A stretch of 64,000 bases of DNA. It comes from Neisseriaceae bacterium JH1-16 (GTDB taxonomy: Bacteria > Pseudomonadota > Gammaproteobacteria > Burkholderiales > Chromobacteriaceae). Made by a program: the position numbers and the translations under genes. Shown piece by piece: positions 40,270 to 49,345 of the stretch. The stretch lies in contig JAPDNP010000007.1 of the NCBI GenBank assembly GCA_025989215.1, positions 1-64,000 of the forward strand, written 5' to 3'. How positions within the stretch are numbered: position 1 is the first letter of the stretch; each line of letters begins with the position of its first letter. The notes under the pieces were generated by a model. The model did no database searches. It saw only the letters and a list, made by a program, of their open reading frames with translations, and was not told the DNA's origin.

Positions 40270-40701
40270 ATGTCTGATCTGTTCGCGCAGCGCCGTGCCT
40301 TCATGCACGCCTTCGACATGCCCTTGCCCAACACCCCGGCGTTCCGCCCCGAGCAGCTGGCGATGTGGCAGACCATGTTGGCCGAAGAGTGGCAGGAGTT
40401 CGCCGAGGCGCTGGCCGACTACCAGACGTTGGCCGAACAGCCGCCGGCCGAGCAGCTGCGCCGCCGTGCCGAGCTGACCGCCGAGGGCGTCGACGTGCTG
40501 AACGTACTGGTCGGCCTGCTGCTGTCGCAAGGCCTGCCGGTGGAGGCGATGTTCGACGCGATTCACGCCGCCAATCTGCGCAAGCAGGTGGACGGCCAGG
40601 TGGTGCGCCGCGCCGACGGCAAGATCCTGAAACCGGACGGCTGGCAGCCGGCGGACAAGGATGGGGTGATCCGCGAGGCGATGAGCACTACTCCCGCCTG
40701 A
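40270..40701 (+). CDS. MazG-like / HisE-type nucleotide pyrophosphohydrolase
   Basis: Small all-alpha NTP pyrophosphatase-like protein, 143 residues. The metal-binding acidic motifs are present: EEWQEFAEAL (about residues 38-47) and ELTAEGVDVLNVLVG (about 68-82), the ExxE...ExxD scheme of the MazG/dUTPase-2 superfamily. The start at 40270 (MSDLFAQRRAF) has only a weak purine tract upstream. Two uptake-like words lie 51 bp apart inside the gene, both read as LAE, the closest same-strand pair in the window. Substrate unknown; a house-cleaning role is inferred. Confidence 0.8.
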   Translation: MSDLFAQRRAFMHAFDMPLPNTPAFRPEQLAMWQTMLAEEWQEFAEALADYQTLAEQPPAEQLRRRAELTAEGVDVLNVLVGLLLSQGLPVEAMFDAIHAANLRKQVDGQVVRRADGKILKPDGWQPADKDGVIREAMSTTPA

Positions 40702-40746
40702 AGCACAAGCTAGCGATCAGGCTATTCGGCAGGCCAGCGAGCAGTG

Positions 40747-41631
40747 CTACTCGCCGAGTCGCTCGATCACGAACTCGACGAAACGGCTCAGCTTCGGTGT
40801 CGTCAGCCTGTCCTGCGGATAGATGATCTGCACCGGCCGCGCCGTCGGGATGAAATCGGTCAGCAGCGACACCAAGCGGCCGGCGGCCAGGTCTTCGGCC
40901 AACAAGAGCTGCGGCTGCAGGATGATGCCGAGGCCCGCCAACGCCGCCATGCGCAACGCCTGGCCGTTGTTGGCGCGAAAACGGTTCGGCGAGGCCGCCT
41001 CGATCCCATCCGCCTCGCCACCCGGCGGCCAGCTCCAGTAACGCCCCCAGTGGGTAAAGCCCAGGCAGTGATGCTGCGCCAGTTCGTCCGGGTGACCGGG
41101 CGTGCCGGCGCGCGCCAGATAGTCCGGCGCGGCGGCGATCACCATCCGGTACGGCGCCAGCGGCCGCGACACCAGCGTGGAGTCCTGCAGCTGGCCGATG
41201 CGGATCGCCGCGTCGATCCCCTCGCCGACCAGGTCCACCACCCGGTCGTCCAGCAGCAGCTCGATGCTCACCTGTGGATAACGCATCAGGTAGTCGGCGA
41301 TCAGCGGCGTCAGCGCCTGGGTGCCCAGCGTCACCGGCGCGCTGATCTTGAGCTGGCCTCGCGGCTCGGCGCGCAGGATTTCCACGCTCGACTCGGCGGC
41401 GCGGATGTCGGCCAGGATCTGGCGGCAGCGCTCGTAATAGAGCCGGCCGATCTCGGTCAGGCTCTGGCGCCGGGTGGTGCGGGCCAACAGCCGCGCGCCG
41501 AGCTGTTCCTCCAGAAACCGCACATGGCGGCCGACCATCGGCGCCGACATTCCGAAACGCCCGGCCACCGCGCTGAAGCCGCCCGCCTCGACCACCGCGA
41601 CGAACACTTCCATGCTGAGCAGTTTGTTCAC
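40747..41631 (-). CDS. LysR-family transcriptional regulator
   Basis: LysR-type regulator of 294 residues: N-terminal winged HTH (MEVFVAVVEAGGFSAVAGRF...VGRHVRFLEEQLGARLL) and a periplasmic-binding-like effector domain starting about residue 90. It belongs to the CrgA/AaeR-like group that represses or activates a divergent neighbour. It is divergent from a pair of duplicated SDR genes across a 114-bp AT-rich region, so those are its likely targets. Effector unknown. Confidence 0.92.
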   Translation of the reverse strand: MNKLLSMEVFVAVVEAGGFSAVAGRFGMSAPMVGRHVRFLEEQLGARLLARTTRRQSLTEIGRLYYERCRQILADIRAAESSVEILRAEPRGQLKISAPVTLGTQALTPLIADYLMRYPQVSIELLLDDRVVDLVGEGIDAAIRIGQLQDSTLVSRPLAPYRMVIAAAPDYLARAGTPGHPDELAQHHCLGFTHWGRYWSWPPGGEADGIEAASPNRFRANNGQALRMAALAGLGIILQPQLLLAEDLAAGRLVSLLTDFIPTARPVQIIYPQDRLTTPKLSRFVEFVIERLGE

Positions 41632-41745
41632 AATTAGAAACCCACAGTTTTTATTCTTGTAAATCTACACCGATTTATTCATTTTATTCGCTAAGCGACA
41701 CTCTCTCCATCCCGACAACACGTCGGCTTCGCCAAGGAGAGCAGA
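41632..41745. promoter_or_regulatory. Divergent AT-rich control region, LysR / SDR
   Basis: The 114 bp between the two start codons are strikingly AT-rich (runs such as TTTTTATTCTTG and ATTTATTCATTTTATTCG) against the surrounding GC-rich coding DNA. This fits overlapping divergent promoters with LysR sites. I could not fix -10/-35 elements with confidence. Confidence 0.5.
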
Positions 41746-42345
41746 ATGAAGATCGCCGTATTCGGTGCCAGCGGCACGCTGGGTCGTGCCGTAGTCGAAC
41801 GCCTCGGCCAGCAGCACGACATCGTCACCGTCGGCCGCAATAGCGGTGCCTACCGCGCCGACCTGACCGATATCGCCAGCGTCCGTGCGGTGCTGGACCA
41901 GATCGGCCCGCTCGACGCGCTGATCGCCACCGCCGGCCAGCTGCACCTCGGCCCGCTAAGCGACACCACCCCGGAGCAGTTCCAGATCGGTCTCAACAAC
42001 AAGCTGCTCGGCCAGGTCAATCTGGTGCTGGCCGGCCAGCACCATCTCAACGACGGCGGCTCGATCACCCTGACCAGCGGCATAGACAGCGTCGAGCCGA
42101 TCAAGCACGGCAGCAATGCCACCACGGTCAACGCGGCACTGGAAGGCTTCGTGCGCGCCGCCGCGTTGGAGCTGCCGCGCGGGCTGCGCCTGAACGTGGT
42201 GAGTCCGAACGTGGTGGTGGAGTCGTGGCAAGACTATGGCGCCCTCTTCCCCGGCGTCGAGCCGATCCCCGCAGCGCGAGTAGCGTTGGCCTACCAGCGC
42301 AGCATCGAGGGCATCCAGACCGGTCGCGTGCTGACGGCCTGGTAA
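41746..42345 (+). CDS. Short-chain dehydrogenase-like protein, paralogue A
   Basis: Short atypical SDR of 199 residues with the Rossmann motif GASGTLGRAVVERL and an NADP-type Arg (VGRNSG). In place of the classical YxxxK it has the segment GSNATTVNAALEGFVRAAAL, as in a conserved bacterial subfamily; catalytic competence is therefore uncertain. A GGAGA site precedes the ATG. It is a near-duplicate of the gene at 42502 (about 84% identical residues by direct comparison) and is divergent from a LysR gene that probably controls both. Substrate unknown. Confidence 0.88.
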   Translation: MKIAVFGASGTLGRAVVERLGQQHDIVTVGRNSGAYRADLTDIASVRAVLDQIGPLDALIATAGQLHLGPLSDTTPEQFQIGLNNKLLGQVNLVLAGQHHLNDGGSITLTSGIDSVEPIKHGSNATTVNAALEGFVRAAALELPRGLRLNVVSPNVVVESWQDYGALFPGVEPIPAARVALAYQRSIEGIQTGRVLTAW

Positions 42346-42501
42346 GCAAGGCCGATTGCCCGAAGTGACACGATCGCTTGGGACCACTCGGCGTTCACTG
42401 CCCACCTTGCATGACCGCCCATCCGGGCAACCCCATCCAATCACTCACTGCATGACACGCCCGAATCCCGACATCAGGGCCAACCATCTCAAGGAAATCT
42501 C

Positions 42502-43101
42502 ATGAAAATCGCCGTATTCGGTGCCAGCGGCACCCTGGGCCGCGCCGTGGTCGAGCGCCTCGGCCAACATCACGACATCGTCACCGTCGGCCGCAACAGC
42601 GGCGACTACCGCGCCGATCTGACCGATATCGCCAGCGTCCGAGCGGCGCTGGCCAAGATCGGCCCGCTCGATGCGCTGATCGCCACCGCCGGTCAGCTGC
42701 ACTTCGGCACGCTGGCCGAGACGACACCCGAGCAGTTCCAGATCGGCCTGAACGACAAGCTGCTCGGCCAGGTCAACCTGGTGCTGGTCGGCCAGCATGT
42801 GCTTAACGACGGAGGCTCTATCACGCTGACCAGCGGCATCGTCAGCGACGAGCCGATCCGTTACGGCAGCAACGCCACCACGGTGAACGCGGCGCTCGAC
42901 GGCTTCGTCAGTGCGGCAGCGCTCGAACTGCCGCGCGGGCTGCGCATCAATGTGGTCAGCCCGAACGTGGTGGTGGAATCGTGGGAAGGCTACGGGCCGT
43001 ACTTCGCCGGCTACGAACCGGTGCCGGCCGCGCGAGTGGCGCTGGCTTACCAGCGCAGCGTCGAGGGCATCCAGACCGGGCGCGTGCTGCGGGTCTGGTA
43101 A
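42502..43101 (+). CDS. Short-chain dehydrogenase-like protein, paralogue B
   Basis: Same length and architecture as paralogue A, with GASGTLGRAVVERL and VNAALDGFVSAAALELPRG, differing at about 31 of 199 positions. Most changes cluster in residues 49-73, 109-120 and 165-178, likely surface or substrate-pocket loops. It has its own AGGAA ribosome site and a 156-bp spacer after paralogue A, so it may also have its own promoter. The pair looks like a tandem duplication in early divergence. Confidence 0.88.
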   Translation: MKIAVFGASGTLGRAVVERLGQHHDIVTVGRNSGDYRADLTDIASVRAALAKIGPLDALIATAGQLHFGTLAETTPEQFQIGLNDKLLGQVNLVLVGQHVLNDGGSITLTSGIVSDEPIRYGSNATTVNAALDGFVSAAALELPRGLRINVVSPNVVVESWEGYGPYFAGYEPVPAARVALAYQRSVEGIQTGRVLRVW

Positions 43102-43125
43102 GCCGGGTCAGGCGATCCGGAAAAC

Positions 43126-43166
43126 ACACGGCCGGCCAGCCCCATTGCGGAGCTGGCCGGCCGTGT
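43126..43166. terminator. Bidirectional terminator between SDR B and the DUF188 gene
   Basis: A 15-bp perfect GC-rich stem (43126-43140 with 43152-43166), preceded by AAAA, lies between two convergent genes. Confidence 0.82.
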
Positions 43167-43185
43167 TCATGCCAGGCGTGAGGCG

Positions 43186-43665
43186 CTAGCGCACCGACCT
43201 GGCCAGCGGCGGCTTCGCGCGGGAGCGGCGCAACAGCCAACCGTCCAGTTCGCGCGCGAACGCCTGGCGCTCACGTTGGCCGAACGGCGGCGGCCCGCCG
43301 GTGGCGACGCCGCTGTCGCGCAGCTCGGTCAGGAAATTGCGCATCGTCAGCGCGGCACGGATGGTGTCGGCGGTGTAGCGCTCGCCGCGCGGGTTCAGCG
43401 CCTCGCCGCCGGCCTCGACCACCAGCGCCGCCAGCGGCACATCACCGGTCACCACCAGATCGCCGTGCTGCACCTGGTGCGCGATATAGCCGTCGGCCAC
43501 ATCGAAGCCGTTGGCCACCTGCACCGCATTCACCCACTGCGACGGCGGCGTGCGCAGCAGCTTGTTGGCTACCAGCGTCACCGCCACCTGCTCGCGGTCC
43601 GCGGCCCGGAACAGCATGTCCTTCACCGCCGCCGGACAGGCATCGGCATCGACCCAGATCTTCAT
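43186..43665 (-). CDS. YaiI/YqxD family protein (DUF188)
   Basis: PIN-like fold protein of the DUF188 family, unknown function though related to metal-dependent nucleases. The 159-residue product starts [18 protein letters not shown] with the conserved DADACP, then [16 protein letters not shown] and a C-terminal motif [20 protein letters not shown] perfect AGGAGG lies 5 bases before the ATG. An uptake-like word encodes part of PFGQ. Confidence 0.93.
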   Translation of the reverse strand: MKIWVDADACPAAVKDMLFRAADREQVAVTLVANKLLRTPPSQWVNAVQVANGFDVADGYIAHQVQHGDLVVTGDVPLAALVVEAGGEALNPRGERYTADTIRAALTMRNFLTELRDSGVATGGPPPFGQRERQAFARELDGWLLRRSRAKPPLARSVR

Positions 43666-43683
43666 TGCGTCCTCCTGGAGCGT

Positions 43684-44430
43684 TTAACGTCCGCCCGATA
43701 CATCGAGCAGACTGCCCGTACAGAACGATGCTTCCTTGGACAACAGCCAGACGATAGCGTTCGCCACTTCGTCGGCGGTGCCGCCACGTTTCATCGGAAT
43801 ATTGGGCGCCACCCGCGCCACCCGGCCGGCCTCGCCGCCGCTGGCGTGGATCTCGGTCTCGATCAGCCCCGGGCGCACCGCGTTGACACGGATGCCCTCG
43901 GCGGCCACTTCGACCGCCAAGCCCAGCGTCATCGAATCGATAGCGCCCTTACTCGCCGCGTAGTCGATGTATTCGTTGGCCGAGCCGAGCCGCGATGCGG
44001 CCGACGATACATTGACGATCGCCCCGCCCTGCCCGCCGTGCTTGGTCGACATGCGCCGCACCGCTTCGCGCGCGCACAGGAAGCTGCCGATCACATTGAT
44101 AGCCATCACGCGCTGCAGCCGTGCGGCGTCGTAGTTCTCCAGCCGGCCCTGCGGCGACACCACGCCGGCGTTGTTGACCAACGCCGACAGCGGGCCGAGC
44201 TCGGCGTCACAGCGCGCAAACATCGCCACCACCTGCGCCTCGTCCGACACGTCGGCCTGCAAAGCCACCGCGCGGCCGCCGCCGGCAACGATCTCTGCCA
44301 CCACCGCCTCCGCCGCGGCGCTGTCTCGCTGGTAGTTGACGCCGACCGCGTAGCCGGACTGGGCACACAAACGGGCGGTGGCGGCGCCGATGCCGCGGCT
44401 GGCGCCGGTAATCAAAACGACAGGCTGCAT
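43684..44430 (-). CDS. SDR-family oxidoreductase
   Basis: Classical short-chain dehydrogenase, 248 residues, with cofactor motif TGASRGIGAATARL, NNAG, Ser of VSSAASRLGS and the catalytic YAASKGAID (YxxxK). The N-terminal VGVNYQRDS region suggests NADP(H). It resembles glucose-1-dehydrogenase-like SDRs, but the substrate cannot be assigned. It lies 18 bp upstream of the DUF188 gene in the same direction, so they may be co-transcribed. Confidence 0.9.
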   Translation of the reverse strand: MQPVVLITGASRGIGAATARLCAQSGYAVGVNYQRDSAAAEAVVAEIVAGGGRAVALQADVSDEAQVVAMFARCDAELGPLSALVNNAGVVSPQGRLENYDAARLQRVMAINVIGSFLCAREAVRRMSTKHGGQGGAIVNVSSAASRLGSANEYIDYAASKGAIDSMTLGLAVEVAAEGIRVNAVRPGLIETEIHASGGEAGRVARVAPNIPMKRGGTADEVANAIVWLLSKEASFCTGSLLDVSGGR

Positions 44431-44539
44431 ACTGCCTCACTATTCTTTTGGAATAACGAATGATCAAGCCCCGGGTTGACCGAGGCGGTCTGAATCGGCC
44501 GGCCATCCCTATCGGATAACCGGACGGCGAAAAACGGGA

Positions 44540-45421
44540 TCAGCTATTGCGCAGAAAGCGCTGATGCCAGGCGACGCGCGCCTCGCGGGCGTGCTCGAAG
44601 AAATCGTTCAGTTCGTCGGCCGCACCGGCCTCGACCAGCCGGGTCAGCGCATCAAGGTTATCGCGGTAGCGCGCCAGCTCGGCCAGCAGCGCGTCGCGGT
44701 TGGCTAGGCTGATGTCGCGCCACATTTCCGGGTGGCTGCCGGCGATACGGGTGAAATCGCGAAAGCCGGTGGCGGCGAAGTCGAAGCAGCGCGCCGCGTC
44801 GGACTTGTCGGCCACCATGCCGACATAGGCGAACGCCAACAGGTGCGGCAGGTGGCTGACGGTGGCGAACACCGCGTCGTGCTCGTCGGGCCCCATGCTG
44901 TGCACATTGGCGCCACAGGCACGCCACAGCTCGGCAACCAGCTCGGCGGCGTCCGGCGCGGTTTCGGCCAGCGGCGTCACCACCACCTTGCGGTTTTCGT
45001 ACAGGCCGTACTGGGCGGCGGCGGCACCGGACAGGTCGGAGCCGGCGATCGGGTGCGCCGGCACGCAGCGCGCCAGATGCTTGGGAAGATGCGCGCGCAT
45101 CAGCTCGACCACATCGCCCTTGGTGCTGCCGGCATCGGTGACCACCGCATGGGCGGGCAACACCGGCGCGATCGCGTCGAACACCCGCGCCATCTGGCCG
45201 ACCGGGGTAGCGACCAGCACCAGGTCGGCCGAACGACAGGCCTCCGCGACATCCTGGCTCGCCTCGTCGATCACGCCCAATTCCAGCGCCCGCTGCAGGT
45301 TCGCCTCGGAGCGGCCGACGCCGATCACCCGGCCGATTCGGCCGGCGCGCTTGGCAGCCAGCGCAAAAGAACCGCCGATCAGGCCGACGCCGACGATCAC
45401 CACCGTTTCCACCCGCTGCAC
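44540..45421 (-). CDS. tyrA: Prephenate dehydrogenase
   Basis: NAD(P)-dependent conversion of prephenate to 4-hydroxyphenylpyruvate for tyrosine. About 293 residues: Rossmann motif IVGVGLIGGSFALA, catalytic region CVPAHPIAGSD, and the helical C-terminal domain with HLPHLLAFAYVGM. The GTG at 45421 is chosen because GAGGAAG lies four bases upstream and the Rossmann motif then begins near residue 8. A longer frame to 45463 would add a basic, non-conserved leader. There is no ACT or chorismate mutase domain. Confidence 0.93.
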   Translation of the reverse strand: MQRVETVVIVGVGLIGGSFALAAKRAGRIGRVIGVGRSEANLQRALELGVIDEASQDVAEACRSADLVLVATPVGQMARVFDAIAPVLPAHAVVTDAGSTKGDVVELMRAHLPKHLARCVPAHPIAGSDLSGAAAAQYGLYENRKVVVTPLAETAPDAAELVAELWRACGANVHSMGPDEHDAVFATVSHLPHLLAFAYVGMVADKSDAARCFDFAATGFRDFTRIAGSHPEMWRDISLANRDALLAELARYRDNLDALTRLVEAGAADELNDFFEHAREARVAWHQRFLRNS

Positions 45422-45490
45422 GCTGCTTCCTCTTCTTCTGTCCCTTTGTTGGACAGGTATCATAAGCCATTTCCCGCCCCGAGGTCGCCG

Positions 45491-45790
45491 ATGGCTCGCC
45501 CGCGCTCTTCCCTGTACGTATATTTCAAGCTGCCCGCCGCCGATACGGCGCTGTTCCAGCGCCTGTCAGCGATGCAGGCCGAGCTGGCCTGGCAGACCGG
45601 CGCCGACGCCCGACTGCTGCATCGACGCGACGACTCGCTGACCTGGATGGAGGTGTACGAGGGCATCGCCGATGCCGACGCCTTTCAGGCGGCGCTGGAC
45701 GCCGCACTGGTCCGGCACGGCATCGATGCGGCCAGTCCGCCGCGCCACCTGGAATGGTTCGTGCCGTTCGACGCCGCGCCGGCACCATGA
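45491..45790 (+). CDS. DUF4936 family protein
   Basis: Small protein of 99 residues starting MARPRSSLYVYFKLPAAD, typical of DUF4936, a mostly betaproteobacterial family of unknown function. Conserved features include a Tyr-rich first strand, LLHRRDDSLTWMEVYEGI, and a C-terminal HLEWFVPF. GAGG precedes the start by six bases. It is divergent from tyrA, with about 70 bp between starts. Confidence 0.85.
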   Translation: MARPRSSLYVYFKLPAADTALFQRLSAMQAELAWQTGADARLLHRRDDSLTWMEVYEGIADADAFQAALDAALVRHGIDAASPPRHLEWFVPFDAAPAP

Positions 45791-45835
45791 AAAACGCCAC
45801 GACCGTGCCGTGGCGTTGCTGGCGATGACCGTGGA

Positions 45836-47024
45836 TCAGCCCTGCTGTTCGGCCAACCCGGCCGACTTGGCCGAACGGCTCATCAGCCGGTCCAGCCACA
45901 GCGCGATAGCGCCGTCGCCGGTGACATTGCAGGCGGTGCCGAAGCTGTCCTGCGCCAGATAGAGCGCAATCATCAGCACCAGGCTCGCCTCCGGAAAGTG
46001 CAAGGTGCTCGCGAGAATGCCCAGCGCCGCCATCACCGCGCCGCCCGGTGCGCCCGGCGCCGCCACCATGGTCACGCCCAGCATCAGGATGAACGGCAGC
46101 ATCACCTCCCAGGTCGGCACTTCCAGCCCGGCGGTCATCAGCATCACCGCCGTAGCACAGGTGACCAGGGTGATGGTGGAGCCGCACAGGTGGATGGTGG
46201 CGCACAGCGGCATGGCGAAATCGGCCACCGGCTCGGACACGTCCATGTTCTTGGCGCTTCTTGGCGCTTCTGAGCGCCACCGGAATCGTCGCCGCCGACG
46301 ACATGGTGCCCAGCGCGGTGAAATAGGCCGGCAACATCGTCTTCAGCAGCGTCAGTGGATTACGGCCGGACACCGCGCCCGAGACCAGGTACAGCACCGT
46401 CAGCCACGCCCAGTGCATCAGCACCGCCAGCACCAGCACCACGCCGAAGGTCTTCAGCGTCGAGAACACCGTGCCGTCGGCCGCCATCTCGGCGAACACG
46501 CAGGCGATGTAGAACGGCAACAGCGGGATCAGCACCCGCGCCAGCACCAGCTCGATGATGTCCTTGCCCTGCTCCACCACCGTCTTCAGCTGCGTGGCGC
46601 GGGTCACCGCGATGCCTAGGCCGAACACGAAGGCCAGCATCAGCGCGCTCATCACATCGAACAGCGGCTTGATCTCCAGCTTGAACAGCGGCGAGAGCGC
46701 GGCCGGCTTGTCGGCGCCGTGCACGCCGATGTCGAGCACGCTCGGCAACACGCCCGAAGCCACCGCGAATGCGGCACAGCCGGCCAGGATGGTCGAGCCG
46801 TAGGCCAGCGCCACTGTCCAGCCAAGCATCTTGCCGGAGCTCTTCTCCAGCGAGGCGATGCCGCTCATGATGTAGAACACGATGATCAGCGGGATCATGA
46901 AGCCGATGAACTGGCCGAACAGCCCCTTGAAGGTCAGCAGCAGCTGAATGAAGCCGCCCGGCGCGACCAGGCCGAGCAACAGGCCGGCGGCCATGCCCGC
47001 TAGCAGTTTGAGGATCAATTTCAT
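45836..47024 (-). pseudogene. Dicarboxylate/amino acid:cation symporter, broken by a 10-bp duplication
   Basis: DAACS (SDF) family secondary transporter. The N-terminal part (from ATG 47024) shows multiple membrane helices and the reentrant-loop serine motif TMSSAATIPVAL. The C-terminal part continues in another frame with MDVSEPVADFAMPLCATIHLCG and a substrate/ion motif near DSFGTACNVTGDGA. The frames join at 46251-46270, where a 10-bp unit is tandemly duplicated; removing one copy restores SAKNMDVSEP in frame and a 392-residue protein of normal length. The last codons contain an inverted pair of uptake-like words (45847-45856 with 45867-45876). As it stands the gene makes a truncated, aberrant protein. 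Substrate unknown. Confidence 0.85.
46251..46270 (-). repeat. 10-bp tandem duplication causing a frameshift
   Basis: TTGGCGCTTC occurs twice in direct succession (46251-46260 and 46261-46270). It lies exactly at the frame break in the symporter gene; deleting one unit repairs the frame. Confidence 0.92.
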
Positions 47025-47130
47025 AGCGCCCGATAGTCCCTCTGAATGTGATGACGGAAAGAAAACGGCAGCCGATGGGGCTGCCGTTCTGGCCTCGTAG
47101 GGCCGGCTGGAGTCGATGCGGCAGGGCCGC

Positions 47131-47940
47131 TCAGCTCTCAGCGTGCAGTTGTCGTTGCCAGTGGCGCGCGGCCGGAAAATCCGCCCAGCGCCGCTGTGCC
47201 ATGACGGCGACTGGCACGACACCGATCAGGCTATTGCAGAGAAACACCTCGTCAGCGTCAAGCAGCTCGGTCAAGGCGGGTCGCGTTTCCGACACCGCGT
47301 GTCCGGATTCCGACGCCTTTTCCATCACCCAGGCGCGCAAGGCGCCCGCCACGCCGCAACGGTCGAGCGCCGGCGTGTACAGCACGCCATCCCGCACGTA
47401 GAACACATTGCTCATCGTGCCCTCGACCACCTGGCCGTCGGCATCGCACAGCAGCCCTTCGAACACGGCCGCATCGTCCCATTCGGAACGCGCCAGCACG
47501 TTCTCCAGCCGGTTCAGGTGCTTGATACCGGCCAGGAGCGGCTGCTGCGACAAGCGCAGCTCGCACACCCGCACCGTCACGCCGTCTTCGGCCAAGCTGG
47601 CCGGATAGCCGCCCCAGGCCGCCGCCGACACGATGCGCGTCGACACCGCATCGCCCGGCATCGCGTAGCCGCGCTTACCCACGCCACGGGTGATCACCAC
47701 TTTGGCGACCGCGCGCTCAAGCTTGGCCGAACAGGCGGAGAGCTCTGCGAGCAGCAGCGCCTCGTCCGGGCACGGCAGGCGCAGCCGGCGGCAGTCTTCG
47801 GCCAACCTCTGGTAGTGCCAGCGCCACAGCCGCGGCTGGCCGGCGATCAGCTCGATGGTGCGAAACAGCCCGTCGCCATAGGCGAGGCCACGATCGGCGG
47901 CGGAGATGGTGTCGGAGCGCTGGCCGTTGATCAGCATCAT
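47131..47940 (-). CDS. pabC: Aminodeoxychorismate lyase
   Basis: PLP fold-type IV enzyme that releases p-aminobenzoate from aminodeoxychorismate for folate synthesis. The 269-residue product has SAADRGLAYGDGLFRTI, the PLP lysine in GIKHLNRLENVLAR (about residue 144) and EGTMSNVFYV. It follows pabB with a 4-bp gap. Two ATGs are adjacent at the start. Confidence 0.95.
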   Translation of the reverse strand: MMLINGQRSDTISAADRGLAYGDGLFRTIELIAGQPRLWRWHYQRLAEDCRRLRLPCPDEALLLAELSACSAKLERAVAKVVITRGVGKRGYAMPGDAVSTRIVSAAAWGGYPASLAEDGVTVRVCELRLSQQPLLAGIKHLNRLENVLARSEWDDAAVFEGLLCDADGQVVEGTMSNVFYVRDGVLYTPALDRCGVAGALRAWVMEKASESGHAVSETRPALTELLDADEVFLCNSLIGVVPVAVMAQRRWADFPAARHWQRQLHAES

Positions 47941-47944
47941 GCTC

Positions 47945-49237
47945 TTACGCCACCACGCCGAGCGCGCGCAGCAGGCCGCGCGCCTTGTGGCGGGTTTCCT
48001 GCAGTTCGCGTTCCGGATCGGAGTCGGCGACGATGCCGCCGCCGGCGCGGAAGCGCAGTTGCGCGCCCTCCTGCATGAAGGTACGGATCAGGATATTGCT
48101 GTCCATCGTACCGTCGCGGTTGATGTAGCCGAGCGTGCCGGTGTAGGCGCGCCGCGCGCTGTTTTCCAGTTCGCGGATGATCTGCATGGTGCGCACCTTC
48201 GGACAGCCGGTGATGGTGCCGCCGGGGAACAGCGCGCGGAACACCTGGGCGGTGTCGACATCGTCGCGCAGGCGCCCGCGCACATTCGACTCGATGTGGT
48301 GCACATAGGCGTAGCTTGCCACCGCCATCAGCTCGTTCACCTCCACCGTGCCCGGCTGCGAGATGCGCCCTAGGTCGTTGCGCTCCAGGTCGATCAGCAT
48401 CACGTGCTCGGCGCGCTCCTTGATGCTGGAGATCAGCCGCTGCTTCAGCGCGGCGTCCTCCTCGGGGTCGGTCGAGCGCGGATGGGTGCCGGCGATCGGC
48501 CGGGTATCGGCCCAGCCATCGCGCACCCGCACCAGCCGCTCCGGCGAGGAGCTGACGATCTGAGCAATGCCGAGGTCGGCCAGCGCCGAGAACGGCGCCG
48601 GGTTGGCGCGGCGCAGCGCGGCGAACAGGTCGGGCGCCTCGATGCCGTCGGCCAGCGTGGCGCGCCAGCCGCGCGAGATGTTCACCTGGAACACATCGCC
48701 CTCGTAGATGTAGCGCTTGAGCCGCACCACCGCGTCGGTGTACCACTCGGGCGGGTCTTCCTCGATCGCGGCAAGCGCCACCGGATGCGGCTCGAACGGC
48801 GGCGCTTGTTCAACGCGGCACGCCAGTTCGGCCAACTCCGCCTCGCTCTCGGCCATCAGCCAAGCCTGCTGCGTCGCCCGGTCGACCAACACCGCAGCCG
48901 GCACCCGTGCCAGCGCCGCCAGCGGGAAGCTATCCGGCAAGGCGGCCGGCACGGTCGGCTCGAACGCCGACAGCAGGTCGTAGCCTAGGTAGACGAACCA
49001 GCCGCCGACGAAGGGCAGCCCCTGCGGATTGGCGATGTCCTCGCGCGGCAGCGCGGCCAGGTCAGCCAGGAAGGCCGCCTCGTCGCCGGCGTGGTAGACG
49101 CGGCGTTCGCGCGGCAGCGCCAACAGCAGGTCCCAGCCGCTGTCGCCGGACGACTGCAGCAGGTAGGGGAAGCGGGAGCGGTCGGCGGCGTACAGCGCCA
49201 ACAGGTCGGGAATCGATGCGAGTGGCTGACAGAACAT
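47945..49237 (-). CDS. pabB: Aminodeoxychorismate synthase component I
   Basis: Converts chorismate and ammonia to 4-amino-4-deoxychorismate with the PabA glutaminase. About 430 residues with the chorismate-binding domain motifs: DVFQVNISRGW, IVSSSPERLV, RPIAGTHPRS, ERNDLGRISQPGTVEV and GGTITGCPKVRTMQI. The ATG at 49237 is chosen by family length; no clear ribosome site is seen, and an uptake-like word lies 27 bp upstream (49264). pabA is not in the window. Confidence 0.95.
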   Translation of the reverse strand: MFCQPLASIPDLLALYAADRSRFPYLLQSSGDSGWDLLLALPRERRVYHAGDEAAFLADLAALPREDIANPQGLPFVGGWFVYLGYDLLSAFEPTVPAALPDSFPLAALARVPAAVLVDRATQQAWLMAESEAELAELACRVEQAPPFEPHPVALAAIEEDPPEWYTDAVVRLKRYIYEGDVFQVNISRGWRATLADGIEAPDLFAALRRANPAPFSALADLGIAQIVSSSPERLVRVRDGWADTRPIAGTHPRSTDPEEDAALKQRLISSIKERAEHVMLIDLERNDLGRISQPGTVEVNELMAVASYAYVHHIESNVRGRLRDDVDTAQVFRALFPGGTITGCPKVRTMQIIRELENSARRAYTGTLGYINRDGTMDSNILIRTFMQEGAQLRFRAGGGIVADSDPERELQETRHKARGLLRALGVVA

Positions 49238-49283
49238 GGTGGCGTCAGGGAAAACGGCGTCGGGTTGGCCGAAACCGTTGTAA

Positions 49284-49320
49284 CAAAAAGAAAACCGCTG
49301 CGAGTGTAACGCAGCGGTTT
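49284..49320 (-). terminator. Intrinsic terminator after fabF
   Basis: An 11-bp perfect stem (49292-49302 with 49310-49320, 7-base loop) is followed on the minus strand by TTCTTTTTG. It ends the fatty-acid operon and isolates pabB. Confidence 0.85.
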
Positions 49321-49345
49321 CGGGTGTCAACGCACAGCCGACGGA

